DNA of 64,000 nucleotides, from contig NZ_JBHXHV010000001.1 in the NCBI RefSeq assembly GCF_042726155.1, positions 1,240,001 to 1,304,000 of the forward strand, written 5' to 3'. The stretch is from Leucobacter sp042726155. Lineage in GTDB: Bacteria; Actinomycetota; Actinomycetes; Actinomycetales; Microbacteriaceae. This document shows positions 26,172-34,664 of the stretch, piece by piece. The number at the start of each line of letters is the position of its first letter. The stretch's first letter is position 1. Below the pieces are notes generated by a model that was not told where the DNA came from, did no database searches, and saw only the letters and a program-made list of their open reading frames with translations. The position numbers and the translations under genes were made by a program.

Positions 26172-26459
26172 ATGCCCAGCTACAGCTTCCGTTGCACCGA
26201 GGGGTGCGAGTTCGATGCGATGTACGCAATGAGTGAAGTGCCTCGAAAGACGCACTGTCGGCGGTGCAACGCGACGGCGATCCGCCTGGTCACGGCCCCG
26301 CATCTGTCAGCGGCGGGTGGGAGCGCATATCAGCTCCTCGAACACACGTCGCGCAGCGCGCACGAACCGCACACCGTCGACCGACTCCCCGCGCGCGGCT
26401 CGGCCGCCCGCCAGCCGGTGAGCAGCAATCCGCTGCACGCAAAGCTCCCCAGGCCGTAG
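26172..26459 (+). CDS. fmdB: FmdB family zinc-ribbon protein
   Basis: 95 residues. The N-terminal zinc ribbon has two Cys pairs (C8/C12 area and C34-x2-C37: HCRRCNA), as in FmdB/CxxC_CxxC_SSSS proteins, followed by a polar tail. FmdB was named as a regulator in the formamidase operon of Methylophilus, but its action is not well defined. Here it lies between amiS and fmdA, the same operon neighbourhood. The start ATG 26172 comes 61 bases after amiS. Confidence 0.85.
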   Translation: MPSYSFRCTEGCEFDAMYAMSEVPRKTHCRRCNATAIRLVTAPHLSAAGGSAYQLLEHTSRSAHEPHTVDRLPARGSAARQPVSSNPLHAKLPRP

Positions 26460-26568
26460 TGGGTGTCGCGGTCGCGTTTGCGCCCGCGATCACGCCTGGG
26501 AACCACGTCGGCTGCCGGCCGATACAACACCCCGCAATTGAACGCACGAGGAAGCTGAGGACGAGCAG

Positions 26569-27822
26569 ATGCCCGAACACGTATTCCAATTGGATTCAAA
26601 CAAAAAGTTCACCGAGCAAGAGAAAGTCGGCCATAACCGATGGCACCCCGAGATTCCGCCCGTTGCAACGGTCAAACCGGGTGACGCCTTCCGCGTCGAT
26701 TGCCGTGAGTGGTTCGACGGCGCGATCGTCAATGACGACTCCGCGCAAGACATTCTCGATGCGCCGCTGCTCACCGTGCACACCCTGAGCGGCCCGTTTC
26801 GCGTCGAGGGCGCGCAGCCGGGTGATCTGCTCATCGTCGACATTCTCGACGTCGGGCCCATTCCACAGGAGGATTCGGGGCCGCTCGCCGGCCAGGGCTG
26901 GGGCTACACCGGCATCTTTGCGAAGCGCAACGGCGGCAGCTTCCTGACCGACCAGTTTCCCGACGCATACAAGGCGATCTGGGACTTTTCGGGTCAGACG
27001 GCGACCTCTCGCCACATCCCGGGTGTCTCGTTCACCGGCATCATTCACCCGGGCCTCATGGGCACGGCACCGTCAGCGGGACTGCTGGCGAAGTGGAATG
27101 CGCGCGAGGCGGCGCTGATTGCGACGGATCCGGATCGCGTGCCGCCGCTCGCCCTCCCGCCAGAGGCAGAGCACGCCGTGCTCGGCAGCCTCGACCGGGG
27201 CGAGTGGGCGCGCGTCGGTTCCGAGGCTGCCCGCACTGCACCGCCGCGCGAGAACGGCGGCAACCAGGACATCAAGAACTTCACGAAGGGTTCTCGGGTC
27301 TTCTACCCCGTGTTCGTAGACGGTGCGAACCTGTCGGTCGGTGACCTCCACTTCTCGCAGGGCGACGGTGAGATCACGTTCTGCGGGGCGATTGAGATGG
27401 GCGGCTTCATCGACCTCCGCGTCGACCTCATCAAGGGCGGCATGGAGACCTACGGCGTGCACGAGAACGCCATCTTCATGCCGGGCAACGTGGAGCCGAA
27501 CTACAGCCACTGGCTCGCGTTCTCGGGCACCTCGGTGACCCTCGACGGCGAGCAGCGATACCTCGACTCGCACCTGTCGTACCAGCGGGCGTGCCTGCAC
27601 GCGATCGACTATCTGACGAAGTTCGGGTACAGCCCGGAGCAGGCGTATCTGCTGCTCGGAGCCGCACCGATCGAGGGCCGACTGTCTGGCGTCGTCGACA
27701 TTCCGAACTCGTGTTCCACCGTGTATCTGCCGACTGAGATCTTCGATTTCGACCCGCGGCCGTCGTCGGCGGGTCCGACGCAGATCGATCCGGGAATGGG
27801 AGCACCTCGAGCAGCCGCGTAG
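26569..27822 (+). CDS. fmdA: formamidase
   Basis: 417 residues, the length of FmdA/AmdA (acetamidase/formamidase family). Recognisable segments are GWGYTGIFAKRNGG, FTGIIHPGLMGTAPS and GDLHFSQGDGEITFCGAIEM. It hydrolyses formamide to formate and ammonia. The adjacent formate-dehydrogenase-like gene and the amide channel fit this reaction. It starts at ATG 26569, 109 bases after fmdB, with GAGGAAGCTGAGGACGAG purine-rich sequence before it. Its end faces the assembly scar. Confidence 0.93.
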   Translation: MPEHVFQLDSNKKFTEQEKVGHNRWHPEIPPVATVKPGDAFRVDCREWFDGAIVNDDSAQDILDAPLLTVHTLSGPFRVEGAQPGDLLIVDILDVGPIPQEDSGPLAGQGWGYTGIFAKRNGGSFLTDQFPDAYKAIWDFSGQTATSRHIPGVSFTGIIHPGLMGTAPSAGLLAKWNAREAALIATDPDRVPPLALPPEAEHAVLGSLDRGEWARVGSEAARTAPPRENGGNQDIKNFTKGSRVFYPVFVDGANLSVGDLHFSQGDGEITFCGAIEMGGFIDLRVDLIKGGMETYGVHENAIFMPGNVEPNYSHWLAFSGTSVTLDGEQRYLDSHLSYQRACLHAIDYLTKFGYSPEQAYLLLGAAPIEGRLSGVVDIPNSCSTVYLPTEIFDFDPRPSSAGPTQIDPGMGAPRAAA

Positions 27823-27885
27823 GGGGGAGCGGCGGGCGGCCGGCCGGCTTGCGCAATCAAGCTGGCGGGCCGTCGAAGGGGAGTG

Positions 27886-28107
27886 GCGGGGGGGGGGGGG
27901 GGGGGGCCCCCCCCCACCCCCAGACCAAAACAAAAAAAAAACCCACCCACAAACCACCCCGGGGTANNNNNNNNNNCGCCCCCCCGCTTGGGGCCCCCGG
28001 CCCCCCCCCCGCGGGGGGGGGCGGGGGGGCCGGCGGGCGCGTCCCCCAAAAATCCCGGGGGCCGCGGGGGGGGGGGGGGGGGGGGGGCCGCCCCCCCCCC
28101 CCCCCCA
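27886..28107. other. assembly gap with homopolymer runs
   Basis: Long G, C and A homopolymers flank ten N at 27967-27976. Neither strand has codon structure. The pattern, runs of 10-20 identical bases around a gap, looks like low-quality read ends rather than biology. Normal sequence resumes by about 28108, and both flanking genes have intact stop codons. True intergenic length and content are therefore unknown. Confidence 0.9.
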
Positions 28108-28120
28108 CTTCGCTGTGCAG

Positions 28121-30445
28121 CTACACCGTTACCGGGCGACCGACTCCCACGGGGGTGTTCGACGGCTCGAGCCGCACGATGATCGCCTTCGACACCGGGG
28201 TGTTGCTCTCGAGCGCCGTGCTGTCGAGGGGCACCAGCACGTTCGCCTCCGGGAAGTAGGCCGCTGCGCAACCGCGCGCGGTCGGGAAGGCGACGGTGCG
28301 GAAGCCGCGCAGCACACGGTCGGGTTGGTCCTTCCACTCGCTAAAGATGTCGACCGTCTGGCCGTCGCTGAGACCGAGCTCCGCGAGGTCGTCGGGGTGC
28401 ACGAAGATCACCGAACGGCCCTTCTTGATGCCGCGGTAGCGGTCGTTGAGGCTGTAGATGGTCGTGTTGAACTGGTCGTGCGAGCGCATCGTCTGCAAAA
28501 TCAAGCGGCCGGGCGGGCACTCGACGTGCTCGAGCGCGTTCACGGTGATCCGGGCCTTGCCCGTGGCCGTGTTGAACCGGCGCTCATCGCGCGGTCCGTT
28601 CGGCAAGATGAACCCGTCGCGGCGGCGGGTCTTCGCGTTGTAGTCGGCGCAGCCCGGCACGACGCGTGAGATGTGATCGCGAATCACGTCGTAGTTGTCG
28701 ATCATCGCGAGCCAGTCGATGCCGTGGCGGGTGCCGAGCGTCGCGTGGGCGATCCCGGCGACGATCGCAACCTCTGAGCGTACGTGCTCAGAGATCGGGG
28801 GGATCTGTCCGTGGGACGCGTGTACCGCGCAGACCGAGTCTTCGACGGTCACGTACTGCGGTCCGCTCAACTGCGCGTCGACCTCGGTGCGGCCGAGCAC
28901 GGGCAGAATCAGCGCTTCCTCTCCCGTGATGACGTGCGAGCGGTTGAGCTTCGTCGAGAGCTGCACGCTGAGCCGCGTCTTGCGCATCGCCGACTCCGCG
29001 AGGTTCGTGTCAGAGATTGCTCCGAGCAGATTGCCGCCGAGGCCCATCCAGACTTTAATCTTTCCCTCGGCGAGCGCGCGGATGCCGTGCACCGCGTCGA
29101 CACCGTGATCACGCGGCGGCTCGAACGAGAACTCGGCCCCGAGCGCGTCGAGGAACGAATCGGGCATCTGCTCCCAGACGCCCATTGTGCGGTCGCCCTG
29201 CACGTTCGAGTGGCCGCGAATGGGCGAGGCGCCGGCGCCCGGCTTGCCAATGTTGCCGCGCAGCAGCAGCAGGTTGATGATCTCCTTGATCGTGTCGACA
29301 CTGCGACGGTGCTGAGTGACACCCATGGCCCACGCGATGATGACCCGATCTGAGCTGAGGTACCGCTCAGCGAGTTCGTCGATCTCAGCCGTCGAGAGCC
29401 CGGTCGCCCGCTCCACCTCTTCGTCATCGACTCGCTGAATGTGCTCGGCAAACTCTTCGAAGCCGTCGCAGTGTTCTGCGATGAAGTCGTGATCGAGCAC
29501 CGTGCCCGGAGCCCGTCGTTCCGCCTCCATGACACGCTTCGACAGTGCCTGCAGCAGAGCGGCGTCGCCGCCGGAGCGAATCTTGAGGAACTGGTCCGCG
29601 ATCTGCACTGCCTTGCCCGCGTAGCCGCGAATCGACTGCGGGTCCTTGTACCCGATCAGCCCCGCCTCCGGGAGCGGATTCACCGCAACGACCTTCGCGC
29701 CGTTCTGCTTCGCCTCGTGCAGGGCCGTGAGCATGCGCGGGTGATTGGTGCCGGGGTTCTGCCCCATGATGATGATCAGGTCGGACTTTAAGAAGTCGTC
29801 GTACGCAACCGTCGACTTACCGATGCCCACCGAGTAGGTCATCGCCGTGCCGGTGGACTCGTGACACATGTTCGAGCAATCGGGGAGGTTGTTCGTGCCG
29901 AGCACGCGGGCGAAGAGCTGATACACAAACGCCGCCTCGTTCGACGCCCGCCCACTCGTGTAGAACGACGCCTCATTCGCGTTGTCGAGCGCGTTGAGGT
30001 GCCCGGCTGCGATGTCGAACGCACGGTCCCAGCTCACCGGCTCATAGTGATCTGAACCGGCTGCCTTATAGACAGGTTCGGTGATCCGGCCCTGCATGCC
30101 GAGCCAGTATTCAGTCTTGTCTTCAAGTGATGTCAGCGAGTGCTCCTGCCAGAACGCTCGCGACACAGTGACGGGCGTCGCCTCCCACGTGACGGCCTTC
30201 GCGCCGTTCTCGCAGAACTCGGCGATCTTGCGGTGATCGGGGTCAGGCCACGCGCAGCTCATGCAGTCAAAGCCGTCTTTGTGGTTGATCTTCGTCATGA
30301 GCTTCGCGGTGCGGGCGAGACCCATCACCTTGATCGCGGGCTCCATGGAGTGGAACACGCCCTCAATGCCCACCGCGTGGGTTTTCGGGGGAGTGATCTC
30401 GATATCGGCGTCCGAGAAATCGTCGCGTGGGGCCTTCGGGCTCAT
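28121..30445 (-). CDS. FdhF/YdeP-family molybdopterin oxidoreductase
   Basis: 774 residues, the size of the TIGR01701 (FdhF/YdeP-like) alpha subunits. The N-terminal cluster cysteines are C61, C64 and C78 (DCMSCAWPDPDH...FCENGAKAV). C194 in SNMCHESTG is the likely Mo ligand: it is cysteine, not selenocysteine. Middle segments include GQNPGTNHPRML, a bis-MGD-binding region. It is expected to oxidise formate or a related small substrate; the family is not proven to be a formate dehydrogenase. No electron-transfer partner subunit lies next to it. It is followed by fdhD upstream on the same strand with a 4-base overlap, consistent with Mo sulfuration by FdhD. Confidence 0.88.
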   Translation of the reverse strand: MSPKAPRDDFSDADIEITPPKTHAVGIEGVFHSMEPAIKVMGLARTAKLMTKINHKDGFDCMSCAWPDPDHRKIAEFCENGAKAVTWEATPVTVSRAFWQEHSLTSLEDKTEYWLGMQGRITEPVYKAAGSDHYEPVSWDRAFDIAAGHLNALDNANEASFYTSGRASNEAAFVYQLFARVLGTNNLPDCSNMCHESTGTAMTYSVGIGKSTVAYDDFLKSDLIIIMGQNPGTNHPRMLTALHEAKQNGAKVVAVNPLPEAGLIGYKDPQSIRGYAGKAVQIADQFLKIRSGGDAALLQALSKRVMEAERRAPGTVLDHDFIAEHCDGFEEFAEHIQRVDDEEVERATGLSTAEIDELAERYLSSDRVIIAWAMGVTQHRRSVDTIKEIINLLLLRGNIGKPGAGASPIRGHSNVQGDRTMGVWEQMPDSFLDALGAEFSFEPPRDHGVDAVHGIRALAEGKIKVWMGLGGNLLGAISDTNLAESAMRKTRLSVQLSTKLNRSHVITGEEALILPVLGRTEVDAQLSGPQYVTVEDSVCAVHASHGQIPPISEHVRSEVAIVAGIAHATLGTRHGIDWLAMIDNYDVIRDHISRVVPGCADYNAKTRRRDGFILPNGPRDERRFNTATGKARITVNALEHVECPPGRLILQTMRSHDQFNTTIYSLNDRYRGIKKGRSVIFVHPDDLAELGLSDGQTVDIFSEWKDQPDRVLRGFRTVAFPTARGCAAAYFPEANVLVPLDSTALESNTPVSKAIIVRLEPSNTPVGVGRPVTV

Positions 30446-31356
30446 GAGTGGACTGCTTTCTCGAGGGTGTGGCCGGATACAGGGGAAGTCGTGCCGTCGT
30501 TGGCTTCGTTGCCGTCGTTGGCGTCGATCGCGGGGTCGACGATGCGATCGTCGCGAGTGTAAATGACCATCGACTCACCGCGCAGAAATCCCACGATGGT
30601 GAGACCGGAGGCTTCTGCGAGCTCGATCGCGAGCGACGACGGCGCCGACACTGCGGTGAGCATGGGAATGCCCGCCATCAGTGCCTTCTGCGTGAGTTCG
30701 AAGCTCGCGCGGCCAGACACCATGAGCACGTGGGATCGCAGTGGCAACAGCCCCTGCTGCAGCGCCCACCCGACGACCTTGTCGACGGCGTTGTGGCGGC
30801 CGACGTCCTCGCGCAGCACGAGCATTTCGCCGGTGCGGCCGTCAAACAGTGCGGCGGCGTGCAGCCCGCCCGTGCGCTCGAACACGGCCTGCTGCGCGCG
30901 CAACGCATCGGGAAACGAGATGATGCGCGAGGCTTCGATGACGAGCGGGTCGTCGGCGACGGTGAAGTGGGATTGCGTGTGGACAGCGTCGATGCTTGCC
31001 TTGCCGCACAGCCCGCACGAACTGGTCGTGTAGAAGTTTCGCTCGAGACTCGGATCAAGCGGCGGCACGTCAGGGCCGAGGGCGATGTCGAGCACGTTAT
31101 AGGTGTTCGGCTCGCCGTCGCTCGCGCAGTGAATTGCGGCTGCGAAGTCGCTCGCCCGATGGATGACGCCCTCCGAAACGAGGAACCCCGCGGCAAGCTC
31201 AACATCGTGGCCCGGTGTGCGCATTGTAATTGCGAGCGATTTGCCGCGCACGCGAATTTCGAGTGGCTCTTCCACGGCGAGAAAATCGGCGCGACGGGTT
31301 CGGGATCCGCCAGCCGTGAGGCGGGTCACTCGTCGACGAGCTGCGATACGGGACAC
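30442..31356 (-). CDS. fdhD: formate dehydrogenase sulfurtransferase FdhD
   Basis: 304 residues. The family motif CGLCGK sits near the middle. FdhD transfers sulfur from IscS to the bis-MGD cofactor before insertion into formate dehydrogenase. It overlaps the molybdoenzyme gene by 4 bases, so the two are co-translated and the functional link is strong. The start is GTG 31356. It is divergent from the second moeA gene. Confidence 0.94.
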   Translation of the reverse strand: MSRIAARRRVTRLTAGGSRTRRADFLAVEEPLEIRVRGKSLAITMRTPGHDVELAAGFLVSEGVIHRASDFAAAIHCASDGEPNTYNVLDIALGPDVPPLDPSLERNFYTTSSCGLCGKASIDAVHTQSHFTVADDPLVIEASRIISFPDALRAQQAVFERTGGLHAAALFDGRTGEMLVLREDVGRHNAVDKVVGWALQQGLLPLRSHVLMVSGRASFELTQKALMAGIPMLTAVSAPSSLAIELAEASGLTIVGFLRGESMVIYTRDDRIVDPAIDANDGNEANDGTTSPVSGHTLEKAVHS

Positions 31357-31432
31357 ACCTCTTGGATATCATCGAAGTGGACTGGGAGCAAGCAGGCATA
31401 CCGGCGAAGACTGTGGCCAGGATCGGAGCGGC

Positions 31433-32710
31433 ATGAGCGAAATCCATGACGAATCGCGCTCTGTCGCCGCGCATCTCGCGACCGTGTTGGCCGAGACGAA
31501 GCCGTTGCCCGCCTCGAGTATGCCGCTTCGCGCCGCCGTGGGCCTGACGCTCGCGTCTGACGTGCTGGCCCGTGTCGATCTGCCGCTTTGGCACAACTCG
31601 GCAATGGACGGATACGCGGTGCGCGCGAGCGATACCTCTTCGGCGGGCGATGCGTCGCCGGTGGGCCTCCGCGTGATCGGTGAGGTCGCGGCGGGCGATT
31701 CAGCCGACCCGGCACTGCCGCCGGGCACGACCGTGCGCATCATGACGGGCGCGCCGATGCCGAGCGCTGCCGACGCAGTGGTGCCCGTCGAGCACACGGT
31801 CAACGATGTGAGCGGGGACGCGTGGGCTGAACACACTGTTGACGTGCTGAGCCCCGTGGCCGCCGGCGCTCACGTGCGGCGGCGCGGTGAAGATGTCACC
31901 GCTGGCGCATGCATCGCCCGCGCAGGAGACCAGCTCGGCGCTCGCCGCATCGCGGCGCTCGCCGCCGCAGGTGTCGCCGAGGTGAGCGTGCGCCCGCGCC
32001 CGCGCGTCGCTGTCATCGCCACGGGAGCCGAGCTGCGCGCCGCGGGTGAACCGCTTGAACGAGGTCAGATTCCCGAGTCGAACTCGCTGCTCGTGCAGGC
32101 GCTCCTCGCAGAAGACGGAATTGAAGCCGTCTCAGTCTCAGTAACCGACGATGACGCGGTGACCCTCGGCGCTCGGCTGCGTGAGCTCGCCGGCGAGGTC
32201 GACGCGGTGATCACGACGGGCGGGGTGGGGCCGGGCGCGCACGACGTCGTTAGGATCGCGCTTGAGCGTGAACCATCGGTGCACGCCGTGCGGGTCGCCG
32301 TGAAGCCCGGGCAGCCGCAGTGCTTTGGAAGGCTGGCTGGCGGTAGTGGTAGCGGTGGCGGCGCGCTGATGTTTGCGCTGCCCGGCAATCCCGTGAGCGC
32401 AGCGGTGAGCTACGAACTGTTTGTACGGCCCGCACTATTGCGCCTTCAGGGTGCAACGCGTCTGCAGCGCACCCGCGTCCGGGCGGTGGTCGAACGCGGC
32501 TGGCGCGGCAGCCCTGGCCGATTGCAGGTGTTGCCCGTGCGCGTCCGAGGTGCGTCGACGGGCTTGCAGTGCTCGCCAGCTGTCGACCCGCGCGGCTACT
32601 CGCACGCCGTCGGCGGCCAGGGGGGCGCTGACGGGTACGCACTCGTTGATGTCGATCGTGGGGATGTTGCGGAGGGCGAATCCGTCGACGTGATCCTGGT
32701 GACCTCGTGA
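31433..32710 (+). CDS. moeA: second molybdopterin molybdenumtransferase
   Basis: 425 residues. NSAMDGYAVRA, IMTGAPMPSAADAVVPVEH and VAVIATGAELRAAGEPL are clear MoeA segments, as is VITTGGVGPGAHDVV. It is a distinct paralogue of the protein at 18724-19998, with a different neighbourhood: divergent from fdhD and followed by mobA after 10 bases. A role specific to the formate enzyme is plausible but unproven. ATG 31433 has a purine-rich CGGAGCGG just upstream; the frame continuing to 31163 lies over fdhD and is rejected. Confidence 0.93.
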   Translation: MSEIHDESRSVAAHLATVLAETKPLPASSMPLRAAVGLTLASDVLARVDLPLWHNSAMDGYAVRASDTSSAGDASPVGLRVIGEVAAGDSADPALPPGTTVRIMTGAPMPSAADAVVPVEHTVNDVSGDAWAEHTVDVLSPVAAGAHVRRRGEDVTAGACIARAGDQLGARRIAALAAAGVAEVSVRPRPRVAVIATGAELRAAGEPLERGQIPESNSLLVQALLAEDGIEAVSVSVTDDDAVTLGARLRELAGEVDAVITTGGVGPGAHDVVRIALEREPSVHAVRVAVKPGQPQCFGRLAGGSGSGGGALMFALPGNPVSAAVSYELFVRPALLRLQGATRLQRTRVRAVVERGWRGSPGRLQVLPVRVRGASTGLQCSPAVDPRGYSHAVGGQGGADGYALVDVDRGDVAEGESVDVILVTS

Positions 32711-32720
32711 GTGTGACGTC

Positions 32721-33641
32721 GTGAGCGCGATCGTCGCCGCGATCATCTTCGCGGGCGGGCGCGGTTCCAGACTCGGCGGCGCTGACAAGGCAGACCTCGA
32801 TCTGGGCGGGCAGCGACTGCTCGATCGGGTGATTGCCGCGACGCAGGCCGCTGGCGTGAATCGCCCGGTCATCGTGGGTCCGGATCGCGCGGGCCTGAAT
32901 CACTGCGTCGTTGTGCGCGAGGATCCGCCGTTCGCGGGACCGCTCGCAGCGCTCGCCGCTGGGCTGAGCGCGATCGGGTTGGAGAGCAGCGAGCGTGACG
33001 CCGAACTGCTGCTGCTCTCGTGCGACCTCGAGCACCCCGACGCCGTGATCACTCAGCTGCTTGCGCAATCCCCGGCAGCGTATGAAGACGCCGTGGTGCT
33101 GCGCGACCCCGACGGGCGGGCGCAGTGGCTTGCGGGGCGCTACCGCGTCGCGTCGCTCTCGCGAGCTGTCGCACATCTCGGCGACGAGATCGCGAACCAA
33201 CCGCTTCGGCGCGCCACCGAACGGCTGACGATCGGCTGGCGCGACGCGCCAAGTGAGATCGTCGCAGACATCGATACACCGCAAGACCTTGCGCGAGCGC
33301 GAGCGCGAACACAACGTCAAACGCAGCCGTACGTCGAGATTCCAGACCCAGGAGGACGCATGTCGAATCATCTCCCACCAGAAGCTCTTGATGCGTGGCT
33401 CGCGGCTGCGACCGCGGAGCTCGGCGTCGATTCAGAAGCTGTGCGCATCGGCACCGTGCTTGACGTCGCGCGCGACGTTGCGCACGACGTTGCGCGGCCG
33501 GCGGCACCGCTGTCGACATTCCTGCTCGGGGTGGCCTACGCCCGCTCGGGGGCTGCGGATCCCGCGCAGCTTGAAGCGCTGGCCGAGCGCCTCACCGCCC
33601 GCGCGGTGGCCTGGAAAACGGAGCACGGCGGCACGGAGTGA
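32721..33641 (+). CDS. mobA: MobA-like guanylyltransferase fused to DUF6457
   Basis: 306 residues. The N-terminal nucleotidyltransferase (about 1-195) has FAGGRGSRLGGADKAD, the NTP-binding loop, and LLSCDLEHP, the metal-binding Asp. It should attach GMP to molybdopterin to give the dinucleotide. The C-terminal 93 residues (from about 214) are a small helical domain resembling DUF6457, often encoded beside or fused to mobA. GTG 32721 is the start. An internal ATG at 33360, in frame and preceded by GGAGG, could give the C-terminal domain on its own. Confidence 0.87.
   Translation: MSAIVAAIIFAGGRGSRLGGADKADLDLGGQRLLDRVIAATQAAGVNRPVIVGPDRAGLNHCVVVREDPPFAGPLAALAAGLSAIGLESSERDAELLLLSCDLEHPDAVITQLLAQSPAAYEDAVVLRDPDGRAQWLAGRYRVASLSRAVAHLGDEIANQPLRRATERLTIGWRDAPSEIVADIDTPQDLARARARTQRQTQPYVEIPDPGGRMSNHLPPEALDAWLAAATAELGVDSEAVRIGTVLDVARDVAHDVARPAAPLSTFLLGVAYARSGAADPAQLEALAERLTARAVAWKTEHGGTE
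33352..33362 (+). promoter_or_regulatory. internal ribosome-binding site within mobA
   Basis: GGAGG (33351-33355) is followed 4 bases later by ATG 33360, in frame with the fusion gene and exactly at the linker between the MobA and DUF6457 domains. A separate protein of 93 residues would result. Confidence 0.5.
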
Positions 33642-33695
33642 GTCGGGCGAGGCGCGGCTGATCCGCCGCGCCGCTCGGTTGGCTGCTCGTCGCGG

Positions 33696-33716
33696 GTAGC
33701 GAGTAGCGAGTAGCGA
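33696..33716. repeat. three tandem GTAGCGA copies
   Basis: Three perfect 7-bp units (33696-33702, 33703-33709, 33710-33716) lie between the convergent mobA and IMPase genes. No function is apparent; slippage-prone spacer. Confidence 0.75.
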
Positions 33717-33726
33717 GCCGCCCGCG

Positions 33727-34563
33727 CTACTCGCCGAGTGCGAGTGCGCGCAGCTCTTCGACGAGACCCGGCGCGCCGACGACCATGAACGGTTCGCCCG
33801 GCGGGGTCGAATCGTCGCGTCCGATGAGCGTGGCGCCCGCCTCGCTCGCGATGAGCACGCCCGCCGCGTAGTCCCACGGCATGAGGCCGCGCTCGTAGTA
33901 GGCGTCGAGACGTCCAGCGGCGAGCATGCAGAGATCGTATGCAGCAGAGCCGTTGCGGCGGATGTCGCGTGCCCGTGGAATCACCCGCGCCACCATAGCG
34001 GCCTGCTCCGTGCGGCGCTCGACCGTGTAGCCGAACCCGGTCGCGACCAGCGCGACAGCGAGATCGGTCTGCCCGGTGACGTGAATCGGCTCGCCGTTGC
34101 GGGTGGCGCCGCCGCCGAGCCACGCGACGAAGAGCTCGTCTGTGCGCGGGTTGCAGATTGCGCCCGCGATGGCGCGGCGGCCGTCCGCGAACGCCGACTC
34201 GTCGGCGACAGTTGCCGCGATGCTGACTGCGTAGGCAGGCAGGTCGTACAGGTAGTTCACGGTCCCGTCGATCGGGTCGATGACCCACGTGATGCCGCTC
34301 GTGCCCGTGATGCCGGTGCCCTCTTCGCCGAGGATGCCGTCATCTGGACGGACGTCGAGGATCGCGGCGACGATGAGTCGCTCGGATTCCTGATCTGCCG
34401 CCGTCACGACATCGGTAGCACTCGATTTACTCGCGGCGATCGAGACGCCCTGCGCCCGCAGCTCAAGGATGCGTGCACCCGCGCGTTCGGCGATCTCGGC
34501 GGCGAGCTCAGCGAGCGCCTTCGGATCGTGGTCAGACGCTGCTGCTGCGGGGGAGTCGCTCAT
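33727..34563 (-). CDS. inositol monophosphatase family protein
   Basis: Predicted 278 residues. The metal-binding motifs are GEEGTGI (first), DPIDGTVNYLYD (second) and WDYAAGVLIASEAGA (third), the full set of the IMPase/FBPase-like fold. Likely substrates are myo-inositol-1-phosphate or histidinol phosphate; the sequence does not decide. ATG 34563 has TAGGCT (34576-34571, minus strand) 7 nt upstream, so it is probably leaderless; the longer frame to 34611 is rejected. Confidence 0.92.
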   Translation of the reverse strand: MSDSPAAAASDHDPKALAELAAEIAERAGARILELRAQGVSIAASKSSATDVVTAADQESERLIVAAILDVRPDDGILGEEGTGITGTSGITWVIDPIDGTVNYLYDLPAYAVSIAATVADESAFADGRRAIAGAICNPRTDELFVAWLGGGATRNGEPIHVTGQTDLAVALVATGFGYTVERRTEQAAMVARVIPRARDIRRNGSAAYDLCMLAAGRLDAYYERGLMPWDYAAGVLIASEAGATLIGRDDSTPPGEPFMVVGAPGLVEELRALALGE

Positions 34564-34664
34564 GGAGCAGAGCCTAGTCCAGCCGGGCGCCTTTGCTGGT
34601 GCACGGGGCATGAGAACGGGGCCCGAGCGTCATCGACCGGGCCCCGCGTATAGGAGAGACAGAA

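Noticed and set aside
27849..28259. Open frames with poly-Gly or poly-Pro through the gap
   Set aside because: They run through homopolymers and Ns and are artefacts of poor sequence.
28121..30445. Selenocysteine in the formate-type enzyme
   Set aside because: The predicted Mo ligand position is a Cys codon and no in-frame TGA occurs.
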